This document shows positions 17,188 through 25,333 of a stretch of 64,000 nt of DNA, in pieces. Source of the stretch: Streptomyces sp. NBC_00250 (lineage in GTDB: Bacteria; Actinomycetota; Actinomycetes; Streptomycetales; Streptomycetaceae). The position numbers and the translations under genes were made by a program. The stretch's first letter is position 1; every line of letters starts with the position of its first letter. The stretch lies in contig NZ_CP108088.1 of NCBI RefSeq assembly GCF_036192275.1, forward strand, positions 4,961,501 to 5,025,500, written 5' to 3'. The notes beneath the pieces are model-generated. The model did not search any database. It was not told the DNA's origin and saw only the letters and a list, made by a program, of their open reading frames with translations.

Positions 17188-19095
17188 CTACTGCGACCGG
17201 TGGTACTCGTTCGGTTCGCCGTCGAGCATCGGGTAGACGAGCAGCCGGTCCTTGCCGTTCTGCTTGTCGACGAGCAGGTAGCGGGAGAGGCCTTCCTGGC
17301 ATTCGCGGTCCCAGGCGTTGGTGTCCCGGGTGGCGGGGCCGACGATCAGGAGGTTGCCGACGCCCGCGAGGACGGCCGTGGTGCCGCAGGACCAGTCCTC
17401 GTCCATGATCACGCCGTCGACGGTGCGGGGATAGCCGTCGAGGGTGCTGATCACGGGGGCGCCGACCGGGCCCTGGGTGATCGTCACCCGTGAGGTGAAG
17501 CGGTCGTCGTTCTCGCCGTAGATCTCCGGTGCCGGGATGCGCGACCAGTTCCCGAGGAAGCGCGCGGGGACGACGTCGGTGCCGGTGGGGGCCTTGCGGA
17601 GGGTGGTCTTCACGGTGCCCGAGCTCCACTCCAGGACGTCGGGGGAGCGCAGGGTGAGGGTCTGGTGGGCGGCGGGGACGCAGCGCTGCGCGGGCACGCT
17701 GGTCGTCACGTCGGACTCGCCGAGGACGACCTTGTCCTCGTCGGCCGAGACGAGCCGGGAGCGGCCCATGCACAGGCGGTTCTCGGCGACCTGGACGTAC
17801 ACCGCGTTCTTGGCGCCCGCCTCGCCTTGGGCGATCTCGATCCGGGCCGTCTCCCTGGGGTGGTCGGGGGAGCCCTGGACGACGCCCTCCCAGGCGCCGA
17901 GGAAGGCGGCCGGGACGATCCCGGCGGGCCCGGCGGAGGTGGTGCCCGGCGTGGAGCCCTGGCCCCGGTTCTTCTGACCGCCGTCGCCGCTCCTCCAGTC
18001 GGGCCAGAAGGTGTACGCGGCGGAGGCCGCGGCCACCACCGCGAGCGCCGCCAGGCCGGCGACCAGGGCGGTGCGGCGCGGGCGGCGGGCCGGGGGCCGG
18101 GGCGCCGTGGCGGCGGTGGACGGCGGGGACGTGGACGGCAGCGGGGTGGGCGGGGTCGGGTCGCCGGCGGCGAGGGCGCCCGCCCCCGTTCCGGTCGGGC
18201 TCTCCGTCTCCGCCTCCAGGAGCCGGGCCGCGTGGCGCCCGAGCCGGGCGAGGACGTCCGCCGGGAGCCACGGATCGGGGACCGACAGGGTCTCGGCGAT
18301 CTCGGCGGCCGAGGGCCGGCCGGCCGCGTCCTTGGCGAGGCAGGCCCGGATCAGCCCGGACAGCTCGGGCGCGAGATCCGTCAGGTCGGGCTCGTCGTGG
18401 GCGATGCGGAACATGGTGGCGTGGACGCCGCTGTCCGCCGTGCCGAAGGGGGAACGGCCGGTCGCCGCGTACGCGAGGACCGAACCGAGGCAGAAGACGT
18501 CCGACGCGGGGGTGAGGCGGTCGCCCCGCACCTGCTCGGGCGACATGAAGCCGGGCGAGCCGACGACCGCCCCGGTGGTGGTCAGACCGCCGCCGTCGGC
18601 GATCGTGTCGACGGCACGCGCGATGCCGAAGTCGATGATCTGCGGGCCGTCGACGGTGAGCAGGACGTTGGACGGCTTGAGGTCGCGGTGGACGAGCCCG
18701 GCGGCGTGGATGTGGACGAGGGCGCGGGCGAGCCCGGAGGCCAGCCCCTTCACGGTCGTGGGCGGCAGCGGCCCGAACTCGTCGCCGACCACGGCCCGCA
18801 GCGAGGGCCCCGGTACGTAGCCGATCGCCACCCACGGCGAGTCGGCGTCGGTGTCGGAGCCGAGGACGGGCGCGGTGCCCGTGCCGCCGACCCGTTCGAG
18901 GGAGGCGACCTCGCGGGCGAACCGGCGCCGGAACTCCTCCTGGGCGGCCAGCTCGGCGTGCACGACCTTCACCGCGACGGTCCGTCCGCCGGCCGAACGC
19001 GCGAGGAACACCCGGCCCATCCCCCCGACGCCGAGGCGGCCGAGCAGACGGAACGGGCCGATGCTGACCGGGTCTTCCGCGTTCAATGGCTCCAC
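17188..19095 (-). CDS. membrane Ser/Thr protein kinase with extracellular sensor domain
   Basis: 635 residues. The Hanks-type kinase domain is at 12-275: Gly-rich loop GVGGMGRV, Lys43, catalytic HRD at 136-138 with LKPSN, DFG at 155-157 and APE-like SPEQ. A Pro-rich linker (about 300-340), one transmembrane helix at 342-361 and an extracellular domain of about 250 residues containing two similar halves (GAWEGVVQG near 395; GNWSRIPAP near 530) follow. GTG 19095 was chosen since upstream sequence lacks coding character. It lies 26 bp behind the PstS-like gene, so the kinase may read the state of that membrane-bound binding protein. Confidence 0.9.
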   Translation of the reverse strand: MEPLNAEDPVSIGPFRLLGRLGVGGMGRVFLARSAGGRTVAVKVVHAELAAQEEFRRRFAREVASLERVGGTGTAPVLGSDTDADSPWVAIGYVPGPSLRAVVGDEFGPLPPTTVKGLASGLARALVHIHAAGLVHRDLKPSNVLLTVDGPQIIDFGIARAVDTIADGGGLTTTGAVVGSPGFMSPEQVRGDRLTPASDVFCLGSVLAYAATGRSPFGTADSGVHATMFRIAHDEPDLTDLAPELSGLIRACLAKDAAGRPSAAEIAETLSVPDPWLPADVLARLGRHAARLLEAETESPTGTGAGALAAGDPTPPTPLPSTSPPSTAATAPRPPARRPRRTALVAGLAALAVVAAASAAYTFWPDWRSGDGGQKNRGQGSTPGTTSAGPAGIVPAAFLGAWEGVVQGSPDHPRETARIEIAQGEAGAKNAVYVQVAENRLCMGRSRLVSADEDKVVLGESDVTTSVPAQRCVPAAHQTLTLRSPDVLEWSSGTVKTTLRKAPTGTDVVPARFLGNWSRIPAPEIYGENDDRFTSRVTITQGPVGAPVISTLDGYPRTVDGVIMDEDWSCGTTAVLAGVGNLLIVGPATRDTNAWDRECQEGLSRYLLVDKQNGKDRLLVYPMLDGEPNEYHRSQ

Positions 19096-19121
19096 GTCGT
19101 CAGAGCATGCCAGACCGGGGA

Positions 19122-20678
19122 TCAGCCGTCCCCACAGATCCGCAGCCCCTTCGGGGTGGAGCAGGGCAGATGCCCGTGGGTGCGGATGACGTCCTGGCCG
19201 CTGCCCCACCGCAGATAGGTGAGGAAGCTGGAGGTCAGCGAGTCGGCCGGCGGCTCGCCCCAGGTGTAGGCGTACTCGATCTCCCGGTACGGGTAGCTCG
19301 ACTCGCCTATCTCGTCCAGGACGGGCCTGCGACCGTCGACGGCGACCCGGTGCAGGCCCTTGAGGCCGGTGCCGTCACGGAGCTCGGTGTACCCGATCGC
19401 GCCGGGCAGCTTGGCCACGGTGGACAGGACCTGTTCGGTGGAGTCGAGTTCGCAGCGGACGACCTCGGACTCGGGGTCGTTGCTGTGCTCGCAGTCCAGG
19501 GAGGAGTTGGCGGGTTCGTTGCGCCCGAGGACCCGGCGCTGGAACACCTCCCTGGTGCCGGAGTTCGCGTCCCTGCTGACCAGCAGGATCGGCTGGTCCA
19601 TGCTGGTGATCAGCTCGCCCCAGTTCTTGATCTCGCCCCGGTAGATGCGGCGGATCTGCTCCAGGGCCAGGTTGTCGACGGGCACCCCGTCGTTGAGGAC
19701 GAGGGTGAAGAGGGAGACGGCGACCATGCTCTCCCGCAGCTGCGGGAAGCCGCCCGGCTTGCGCCCGTCGGACAGGGCGATGACGGCGGGGGAGCCCTGG
19801 GCGGTCTTGGCCCCCTCCTCGGCCAGCCGCCGGATGCCGGACGTCGACCCGTGCGCCTCCACGCGCACGGTCGCGCCCTCGCAGTCCTTCTCGTACTTCT
19901 TCGCGAGTTCCCGTACGACGGGCGCGAAGGCCGTCGACCCGGTGACGGTGAGTTCGCCCTTGGCGCAGCCGATGGGCGGCGGGGTCTGCTCCCGGACGAT
20001 GATCGCGGCGAGGGCGACCACGCAGAGGGTGAGGACGACGGTGACGTTCCGCGCGACCCGGCTGAAGACGGGCGGCTTGTCGTCGGGGGTCGTGCTGTGG
20101 TTCACGTGGACGACGCCTTCGGCGATGTTGCCGTGGACCGAGACGGGGCTGCCGATGGGGCCGCCGGTGAGCAGCACGAGCAGTTTGTAGTGGGCGCCCC
20201 GGTTGAGCGGCACCTTGGGCAGCACGATGGAGGTGGCGCCGTCGGCCGGGCCGTCCCAGCTGTCGGGGAAGTGGGTCAGCAGGCCGGGGTGGTCGGGGGC
20301 GGTCACGACGATCGCCTTCACGCGCCGGATCTTGGGTTCCTCCGTGCCGAAGACCACCGTGAGCCCGTGGTCGTCACCGTCCGTGTAGTGCTCGCGGGTG
20401 AGGGCGAGGGCGCCGTCGTTCTCGATCCGGAGCAGGACGAGGGTGCCGTCGGACAGGCCGGGGGTGGCGTTGAAGAACCCGCGCCGGACGGTCCCGCCGG
20501 GGCCGGTGACGGCGCTGTGGGCCGCCCGGGTGCCGATGGCCGTGTCGAGCTGGACGCGGTAGCCGATCCGGCGCTGGTGCGGCACGCGCCGCTCGTACCA
20601 GACGGCGCCGGTGGAGACGAGGACACCGAGGAGCGCGGTGACCACGGCGATGAGGTTCTCAGCGGTAAGCCAGTCCAC
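19122..20678 (-). CDS. membrane-anchored PstS-like substrate-binding protein
   Basis: 518 residues. An N-terminal transmembrane helix (about 5-22) is followed by a beta-rich region, a second helix near 213-232 (VVLTLCVVALAAIIV), and then a PstS-type periplasmic-binding domain: LTVTGSTAFAPVV, SGIRRLAEEG, IYRGEIKNWGEL and SRDANSGTREVF. The last three match phosphate-binding PstS motifs (TGSGTS-like, RDSGT). It is not a lipoprotein. Possible leaderless GTG 20678 follows TACCGT. The gene precedes the Ser/Thr kinase gene by 26 bp in an operon, suggesting ligand sensing rather than transport; no permease genes are nearby. Confidence 0.8.
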   Translation of the reverse strand: MDWLTAENLIAVVTALLGVLVSTGAVWYERRVPHQRRIGYRVQLDTAIGTRAAHSAVTGPGGTVRRGFFNATPGLSDGTLVLLRIENDGALALTREHYTDGDDHGLTVVFGTEEPKIRRVKAIVVTAPDHPGLLTHFPDSWDGPADGATSIVLPKVPLNRGAHYKLLVLLTGGPIGSPVSVHGNIAEGVVHVNHSTTPDDKPPVFSRVARNVTVVLTLCVVALAAIIVREQTPPPIGCAKGELTVTGSTAFAPVVRELAKKYEKDCEGATVRVEAHGSTSGIRRLAEEGAKTAQGSPAVIALSDGRKPGGFPQLRESMVAVSLFTLVLNDGVPVDNLALEQIRRIYRGEIKNWGELITSMDQPILLVSRDANSGTREVFQRRVLGRNEPANSSLDCEHSNDPESEVVRCELDSTEQVLSTVAKLPGAIGYTELRDGTGLKGLHRVAVDGRRPVLDEIGESSYPYREIEYAYTWGEPPADSLTSSFLTYLRWGSGQDVIRTHGHLPCSTPKGLRICGDG

Positions 20679-20836
20679 CCGCGCGACGGTACGGACGTGT
20701 GTGCGGTTACGAGGGGTACGTCGCTTCCCGCCACCTGGAATTCCTCCTTCCGTCAACCGGGCCACCAGAGGTTGCCCGGGGCTGCGGAGCGTGGGTGTAA
20801 TGGCGACGAGGGGGCCTTCAGTCTGAGGAGTACCCC

Positions 20837-21778
20837 ATGCGTGTCGTCGAAGTGACCGCCTACGGCGGACCCGAGGTCCTCAGAATGGCCCGCCGGCCCG
20901 AGCCGGAGGCCGGGGCCATCCCGGGCCGGGTGCGCGTGCGGCTCAAGGCCGCCGGTGTGAACCAGGCGGACCTGAGGATCCGGGCCGGCTACTACGCCGA
21001 CGCGGTCGGCACGCTCAAGCCGCCGTTCGTCCTGGGGACGGACTTCGCGGGAAGGCTGCTCGATCCGGTGCCCGGAATGGCGGCGGGCACCCGGGTGGCC
21101 GGCACCATCCCCTGGTACACGCTGCTCACCGGCGAGGGCACGTACGCCGAGGTCGTATCGGTCGATCCGGAGTGGATCGCCCCGATCCCGGAGGGCGTGG
21201 ACTTCGCCGACGCCGCGTCCGTCCCGCTGGCCTCGGCCACCGCCCAGCAGGGCCTCGACCGGCTCGCGCTCCCGGCGGGGGCGACCCTGCTCGTGACCGG
21301 GGGGAGCGTCGTGGTGGGCCGCTTCGTGATCCAGCACGCGCATGCGGCGGGGCTGCGGGTCGTGGCTGTCGCCCACGAGGGCGACGAGAGCGAACTGGAG
21401 AACCTCGGCGCGGACCACGCCGTCCCGCGCGGCACACCGGTGGAGGTGCTCGCCCGGGTGGCCGAGGTCGTCCCGGAGCGGGTGGACGGGATCTTCGACG
21501 GGGCGCTCGTCGGCGCGGCGCTGTTCCCGGCGCTGAAGGACGACGGCGTCTTCGTCGCCATCGCTCCCGACCGGGTCCCGGCCGCCGAGCGGAACATCCG
21601 TGTCGAGGCCGTCCGGGCCCAGCCGGACGCCGCCCGGCTGAAGGAGACGCTGGAGAAGGTGGCGGCCGGCGAGCTGGTCACCAGGGTGGCCGACATGATG
21701 CCGCTGGAGGAGGTCGCGGAGGCACACCGGCGCGCGGAGGCGGGCCACCGGCCGGGCCGGATCGTGCTCCTGATCTGA
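20837..21778 (+). CDS. quinone oxidoreductase-like MDR dehydrogenase
   Basis: 313 residues of the zinc-independent medium-chain dehydrogenase family: GroES-like fold (VRLKAAGVNQADLRIR, FVLGTDFAG), then a Rossmann domain. The usual AxxGGVG nucleotide motif is present as VTGGSVVVGRFV, which departs from consensus. The zinc-ligand cysteines of alcohol dehydrogenases are absent, as in QOR enzymes. ATG 20837 follows GAGGAG. It is divergent from the PstS-like operon. It probably reduces quinones or enones with NADPH; the substrate is unknown. Confidence 0.85.
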   Translation: MRVVEVTAYGGPEVLRMARRPEPEAGAIPGRVRVRLKAAGVNQADLRIRAGYYADAVGTLKPPFVLGTDFAGRLLDPVPGMAAGTRVAGTIPWYTLLTGEGTYAEVVSVDPEWIAPIPEGVDFADAASVPLASATAQQGLDRLALPAGATLLVTGGSVVVGRFVIQHAHAAGLRVVAVAHEGDESELENLGADHAVPRGTPVEVLARVAEVVPERVDGIFDGALVGAALFPALKDDGVFVAIAPDRVPAAERNIRVEAVRAQPDAARLKETLEKVAAGELVTRVADMMPLEEVAEAHRRAEAGHRPGRIVLLI

Positions 21779-21851
21779 CCGGGCCCCCTGGAGGGAATCC
21801 ACGCCCCTCTTCACTCCCCCCTTCACTCCCCCCTTCACCCCCCCGGGACGG

Positions 21852-21880
21852 CTCCGGGGCGGCAAGTCGCCGCCCCGGAG
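21852..21880. terminator. terminator after the oxidoreductase gene
   Basis: CTCCGGGGCGGC (21852-21863) and GCCGCCCCGGAG (21869-21880) form a perfect 12-bp stem with a 5-nt loop. Just before it, about 21811-21845 holds three copies of TTCACTCCCCCC or close variants. Confidence 0.75.
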
Positions 21881-21933
21881 TCGTTCTTCGCGGTTCGGCT
21901 CGTTTTCGAACCTGTGTGGCAGGATTCCAAGAT

Positions 21934-21958
21934 CAGCGGCGTGTGAAGTGCGCCGCTG
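21934..21958 (+). promoter_or_regulatory. 5' leader stem-loop of FG-GAP gene 2
   Basis: CAGCGGCG (21934-21941) and CGCCGCTG (21951-21958) form a perfect 8-bp stem with a 9-nt loop, shortly before the AGGGGGGA ribosome-binding site of ATG 21981. Position and form parallel the leaders of the other two FG-GAP genes, but the upstream CCGTACAACC element is absent (TCGAACC instead). Confidence 0.5.
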
Positions 21959-21980
21959 GAGAGTCCCAGGGGGGATTTTG

Positions 21981-22841
21981 ATGAACATCGTTCGACGCAG
22001 TCGTGCGCTCAAGGGCGCGCTCGTCGCCACTGCCGTCGCGGTCGCGACGGCGACCGTGGCCGGTACGGCCTCCGCCGCCGGTGCCGGTACCGCGGAGCTG
22101 CCGGTGCAGCCCACCTTCGAGATGTACGGCGCCAACAAGCAGACGCAGGAGCTTCAGGTCTGGTTCCCCGTCGGCAACGGCGGCTTCGAGACCGTCGGGC
22201 CGCTGGGGAACGTCTCCGACATCGCCGACATCATCGTCGCCGACAACGACAACGACGGGCACGGCGAAGCCGAGTGGACCGTCTACAAGAACGGACGGCT
22301 GGACTTCTGGTCGCCCGACAGCGGCTCCGAGGACACGGACGTCGTCGGCCGGGGCTGGAACATCTACGCCACGGTCCTCTCGCCCGGCAACATCGGCGGG
22401 GCCAAGCAGGCCGACCTGCTCGGTGTCGACAAGACCGGCGTGCTGTGGAGCTACCTCGCCTACCCGAACGGCACCCTCACGCCTCGCGTGCGGGTCGGCG
22501 GCGGCTGGAACACCTACAGCCAGATCGCGGGCCAGGGCGACCTGACCGGCGACGGCAAGCCCGACGTCGTCGCCCGTGACAAGACGGGTGTTCTGTGGCT
22601 CTACAAGGGCACGGGCAACTACAAGGCCCCCTTCACCGGCCGTACGAAGATCGGCTCCGGCTGGAACACCTACGACCGGGTGCTCTCGACCGGTGACATC
22701 GACCTCGACGGCAAGGCGGACCTGCTCGCCCGCAAGTCGAACGGCGACCTCTTCCGGTACCCGGGCACGGGCAACGCCTCGGCTCCGTTCAAGGCGCCGG
22801 TCCGGATCGGCGGCGGATACCAGAAGTTCAACCTCTTCTAG
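21981..22841 (+). CDS. secreted FG-GAP/VCBS repeat protein, paralog 2 (short)
   Basis: 286 residues from ATG 21981 behind AGGGGGGA. The signal peptide is at 1-32 (RRSRALKGALVATAVAVATA, ASA-A cleavage). The rest is almost entirely FG-GAP repeats with Asp-rich loops (DNDNDGHG, GDIDLDGKADLLAR) and the recurring VGGGWNTY/GSGWNTY phrase shared with the 1240 and 51183 proteins. It lacks their long N-terminal region and Ig-like domain. Probably an extracellular or wall-associated binding protein. The hairpin at 22877-22915 follows. Confidence 0.85.
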   Translation: MNIVRRSRALKGALVATAVAVATATVAGTASAAGAGTAELPVQPTFEMYGANKQTQELQVWFPVGNGGFETVGPLGNVSDIADIIVADNDNDGHGEAEWTVYKNGRLDFWSPDSGSEDTDVVGRGWNIYATVLSPGNIGGAKQADLLGVDKTGVLWSYLAYPNGTLTPRVRVGGGWNTYSQIAGQGDLTGDGKPDVVARDKTGVLWLYKGTGNYKAPFTGRTKIGSGWNTYDRVLSTGDIDLDGKADLLARKSNGDLFRYPGTGNASAPFKAPVRIGGGYQKFNLF

Positions 22842-22876
22842 TCGTACCCGTCCCACCCGCGTGGTGACCGGATGAC

Positions 22877-22915
22877 GGCGGCCCCGGGCCTCGGAACTCC
22901 GGGCCCGGGGCCGCC
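22877..22915. terminator. terminator after FG-GAP gene 2
   Basis: GGCGGCCCCGGGCC (22877-22890) and GGCCCGGGGCCGCC (22902-22915) form a perfect 14-bp stem. Confidence 0.8.
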
Positions 22916-22959
22916 TCTTGCGTTCCCGGGGCAAGTGGAACCCCCATTGTCACAACTTC

Positions 22960-22987
22960 AGGTCTAGACCTTGACAGGTCCAGACCA
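22960..22987 (+). promoter_or_regulatory. DasR-like sites flanking the chitinase -35
   Basis: AGGTCTAGACCT (22960-22971, a perfect palindrome) and AGGTCCAGACCA (22976-22987) are direct repeats of the GGTCTAGACC type known from Streptomyces chitinase promoters as binding sites of the GntR regulator DasR. A consensus TTGACA (22971-22976) lies between and overlaps both. Repression would be relieved by glucosamine-6-phosphate from chitin or N-acetylglucosamine. Confidence 0.8.
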
Positions 22988-23039
22988 ATAGCGCTTCGCT
23001 GTGCTTCCCCGACCCGGCCCCACCCGGAAGGAAGCACGC

Positions 23040-23960
23040 ATGCTGCGTAAGTTGGTCACCTCACTGGCCGCGCTCTGTACGGTCGTCGGACTCGCCGTCC
23101 TGTTCCTCCCCGCCGCCTCCGCCGGCGCGGCGGCCGCCTGCGCGGCCGCATGGAACTCCTCCAGCGTCTACACGGGCGGCATGACGGCCTCGCACAACGG
23201 CCACAACTGGTCGGCCAAGTGGTGGACCCAGAACGAGACTCCCGGCACGACCGGCGAGTGGGGCGTCTGGGCCGACCAGGGCGTCTGCGGCGGCGGGCCC
23301 ACGACTCCGCCCACGACCCCGCCCACCACCCCGCCGAGCTCCGGATTCGTGGTCTCCGAGGCCCAGTTCAACCAGATGTTCCCGAGCCGGAACCCCTTCT
23401 ACACGTACGCGGGCCTCACCGCCGCCCTCAAGTCGTACCCCGGCTTCGCCAACACCGGCAGCGACACGGTGAAGAAGCAGGAGGCCGCGGCCTTCCTCGC
23501 GAACGTCTCCCACGAGACGGGCGGCCTCGTCCACATCGTCGAGCAGAACACGGCCAACTACCCGCACTACTGCGACGCCGGCCAGCCCTACGGCTGCCCC
23601 GCCGGCCAGGCCGCCTACTACGGCCGCGGCCCCATCCAGCTCTCCTGGAACTTCAACTACAAGGCCGCCGGTGACGCCCTCGGCATCGACCTGCTGAACA
23701 ACCCCTGGCGCGTCGAGCAGGACCCGGCCGTCGCCATGATGACCGGCCTCTGGTACTGGAACACCCAGAGCGGCCCCGGCACGATGACCGCCCACAACGC
23801 CATGGTCAACGGCGCCGGCTTCGGCCAGACCATCTGGGCGATCAACGGCAGCCTGGAATGCAACGGCGGCAACCCGGCCCAGGTCCAGAGCCGGGTCACC
23901 AAGTACCAGCAGTTCACCCAGATCCTGGGCGTCCCCGCCGGGTCGAACCTGTCCTGCTAG
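23040..23960 (+). CDS. secreted family 19 chitinase with chitin-binding domain
   Basis: 306 residues starting at ATG 23040 behind GGAAGGAAG. Signal peptide to about 29; a CBM5/12-type chitin-binding domain at about 34-84 (WNSSSVYTGG, WSAKWWTQNE, WGVWADQGVC); a PTTPP linker at 88-100; and a GH19 catalytic domain at 103-306. Catalytic glutamates are Glu159 (SHETGG) and Glu168, with the spacing of Streptomyces ChiC-type enzymes, plus YYGRGPIQLSWN. It hydrolyses chitin outside the cell with inversion. Two DasR-like sites precede it; a convergent MarR gene follows. Confidence 0.97.
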   Translation: MLRKLVTSLAALCTVVGLAVLFLPAASAGAAAACAAAWNSSSVYTGGMTASHNGHNWSAKWWTQNETPGTTGEWGVWADQGVCGGGPTTPPTTPPTTPPSSGFVVSEAQFNQMFPSRNPFYTYAGLTAALKSYPGFANTGSDTVKKQEAAAFLANVSHETGGLVHIVEQNTANYPHYCDAGQPYGCPAGQAAYYGRGPIQLSWNFNYKAAGDALGIDLLNNPWRVEQDPAVAMMTGLWYWNTQSGPGTMTAHNAMVNGAGFGQTIWAINGSLECNGGNPAQVQSRVTKYQQFTQILGVPAGSNLSC

Positions 23961-23992
23961 TCGGCTACCGCCAAGCGACGAAAACGCTCCGG

Positions 23993-24026
23993 GCGACGGG
24001 CTCCACGGCGAACGTGGGCCCGTCGC
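23993..24026. terminator. terminator between chitinase and MarR genes
   Basis: GCGACGGGC (23993-24001) and GCCCGTCGC (24018-24026) form a 9-bp stem in the gap between convergent genes; it may serve both directions. Confidence 0.6.
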
Positions 24027-24103
24027 TCCGCTCTTGAGGAGCGCCGCGACCCAGCTGTTCGGCGGCGTGTCCCGACCGCCCGGCTCCGGCAGGTCGTCGG
24101 GGC

Positions 24104-24559
24104 CTACGGGTGATCGGCCTCGACGGCATCGAGCGCCGCCGACAGCCGGTCCAGCACCCGCACCGTCTCGTCGAAGGCCTCCTGGCCGCCCAGTTCCCGC
24201 AGGAGCGCGGCGGCCAGTTCCGCGTGGCCCGGCCCGATGCGGGCGATGGCGGCCCGGCCCGCCTCGGTCGGGGTGAGGAGCTTGGCGCGGCGGTGGGCCG
24301 GGTTCGGTTCGTAGACCGCGAGTCCCTCCCGTACGAGCAGGTCCGCGATCCGCTGGACGCTCTGCCGGGTGATGCCCATGACCCGGGCGATCCCGGCGAC
24401 CGGGAGGGGTTCCGGGAGGACGGCTCCGAGGACCTGCCACCAGGCGGCGGTCAGGCCGGCCGGTTCGGCCAGCTTCTCGGAGACGGCGAGGAACTGGCCG
24501 TTGAGGCGGAAGACGCCCAGGGCCGTGCGGGAGAGGGCGTCCTGCGGCTCGCGGCTCAT
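24104..24559 (-). CDS. MarR-family transcriptional regulator
   Basis: 151 residues with a winged helix-turn-helix (PVAGIARVMGITRQSVQRIA) and wing EPNPAHRRAKLL between dimerisation helices. It overlaps the upstream DJ-1-family gene by 4 bp (ATGA) and is cotranscribed with it. Two TGACA/TGTCA-type palindromes upstream of the operon are probable autoregulatory sites. The inducer is unknown; pairing with a DJ-1 protein hints at electrophile or oxidative stress. Confidence 0.9.
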   Translation of the reverse strand: MSREPQDALSRTALGVFRLNGQFLAVSEKLAEPAGLTAAWWQVLGAVLPEPLPVAGIARVMGITRQSVQRIADLLVREGLAVYEPNPAHRRAKLLTPTEAGRAAIARIGPGHAELAAALLRELGGQEAFDETVRVLDRLSAALDAVEADHP

Positions 24560-25167
24560 GAGTTCAGCTCGACGAACGCCGCCGGGTCCGAGTCGTGGAA
24601 GAGGCGGTACCAGGCGTCCCGCTTGCCCTCGTACGCGCCGAGCGCGGCGAAGACCTCGCGGGCGAAGGCGACCGGCTCCGTCGGGCCCGCCGTGATCAGG
24701 TCGCCGGTCCCGGCCTCGCCGCCGGAGGTCACCGCGTCCGCGTCGACGTAGTGCTCGCCGCCCTTGTAGCCGGTGGCGGCCAGGTAGAACGAGACCGCGC
24801 CGGTGTGCGGGCGGTCGTCGAGCAGGCCCTCCTTGGCGAGTCCGGCGGTGGCGCCGCAGATCGCGGCGACCGGCACCCCGGCGTCGAGGAAGGTCCGGGC
24901 CGCGGCCGGGAAGGCGGCGAGCTCGTCTCCCTCGTCGTACTTCTCGGCGCCCGGAAGGATCAGCAGGGCGCTGTCCTCGGGGCGGAGGTCGGCGAGCGCG
25001 AGGTCGGGGACGATCCGGATTCCGGCGATCGTCGTGACGGGCTCCCCGGCGACCGGGCCGACGGTCCTGACCGTGTAGCCGGCGCGGGCGAGCCAGGCGG
25101 TGGCGTGGCCCGTCTCCCAGTCGGCGAGGGTGTCGTAGACGGCGAGGTGGACGGTCTTCGTTCCCAT
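24556..25167 (-). CDS. DJ-1/PfpI-family protein
   Basis: 203 residues of the DJ-1/PfpI/type 1 glutamine amidotransferase-like fold (residues 5-165). The nucleophile-elbow cysteine is in VAAICGATAG, and the preceding LLILPGAEKYDEG carries the conserved acidic pocket. Members act as glyoxalases, chaperones, isonitrile hydratases or thiol sensors; the sequence alone does not say which. First gene of an operon with the MarR gene; ATG 25167 follows GGGAGCAGCC. Confidence 0.85.
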   Translation of the reverse strand: MGTKTVHLAVYDTLADWETGHATAWLARAGYTVRTVGPVAGEPVTTIAGIRIVPDLALADLRPEDSALLILPGAEKYDEGDELAAFPAAARTFLDAGVPVAAICGATAGLAKEGLLDDRPHTGAVSFYLAATGYKGGEHYVDADAVTSGGEAGTGDLITAGPTEPVAFAREVFAALGAYEGKRDAWYRLFHDSDPAAFVELNS

Positions 25168-25198
25168 GGCTGCTCCCTCGGCTGTTCCCAGGACTTCA

Positions 25199-25233
25199 AT
25201 GACAACAGACTGTCATCTCGACAGGATGCTGTC
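25199..25233. promoter_or_regulatory. two operator palindromes of the DJ-1/marR operon
   Basis: ATGACA (25199-25204) with TGTCAT (25211-25216), and GACAG (25220-25224) with CTGTC (25229-25233), are two adjacent inverted repeats sharing the TGTC/GACA half-site, 32 bp upstream of ATG 25167. They fit binding of two MarR dimers. Confidence 0.6.
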
Positions 25234-25333
25234 AAGTAATCGGCCTCGGGAAGCAAGGTGTCGCGTCCGCCCCGGTCTCGGTGGACAAGATGGCCATGGC
25301 CCGCCCTACCTGCGGTTCCTTACCCTCGGACCC

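Noticed and set aside
21811..21846. TTCACTCCCCCC triplicate considered as CRISPR-like or iteron
   Set aside because: Units are about 13 bp with no spacers; it is simple slippage next to a terminator. No CRISPR array occurs in the window.
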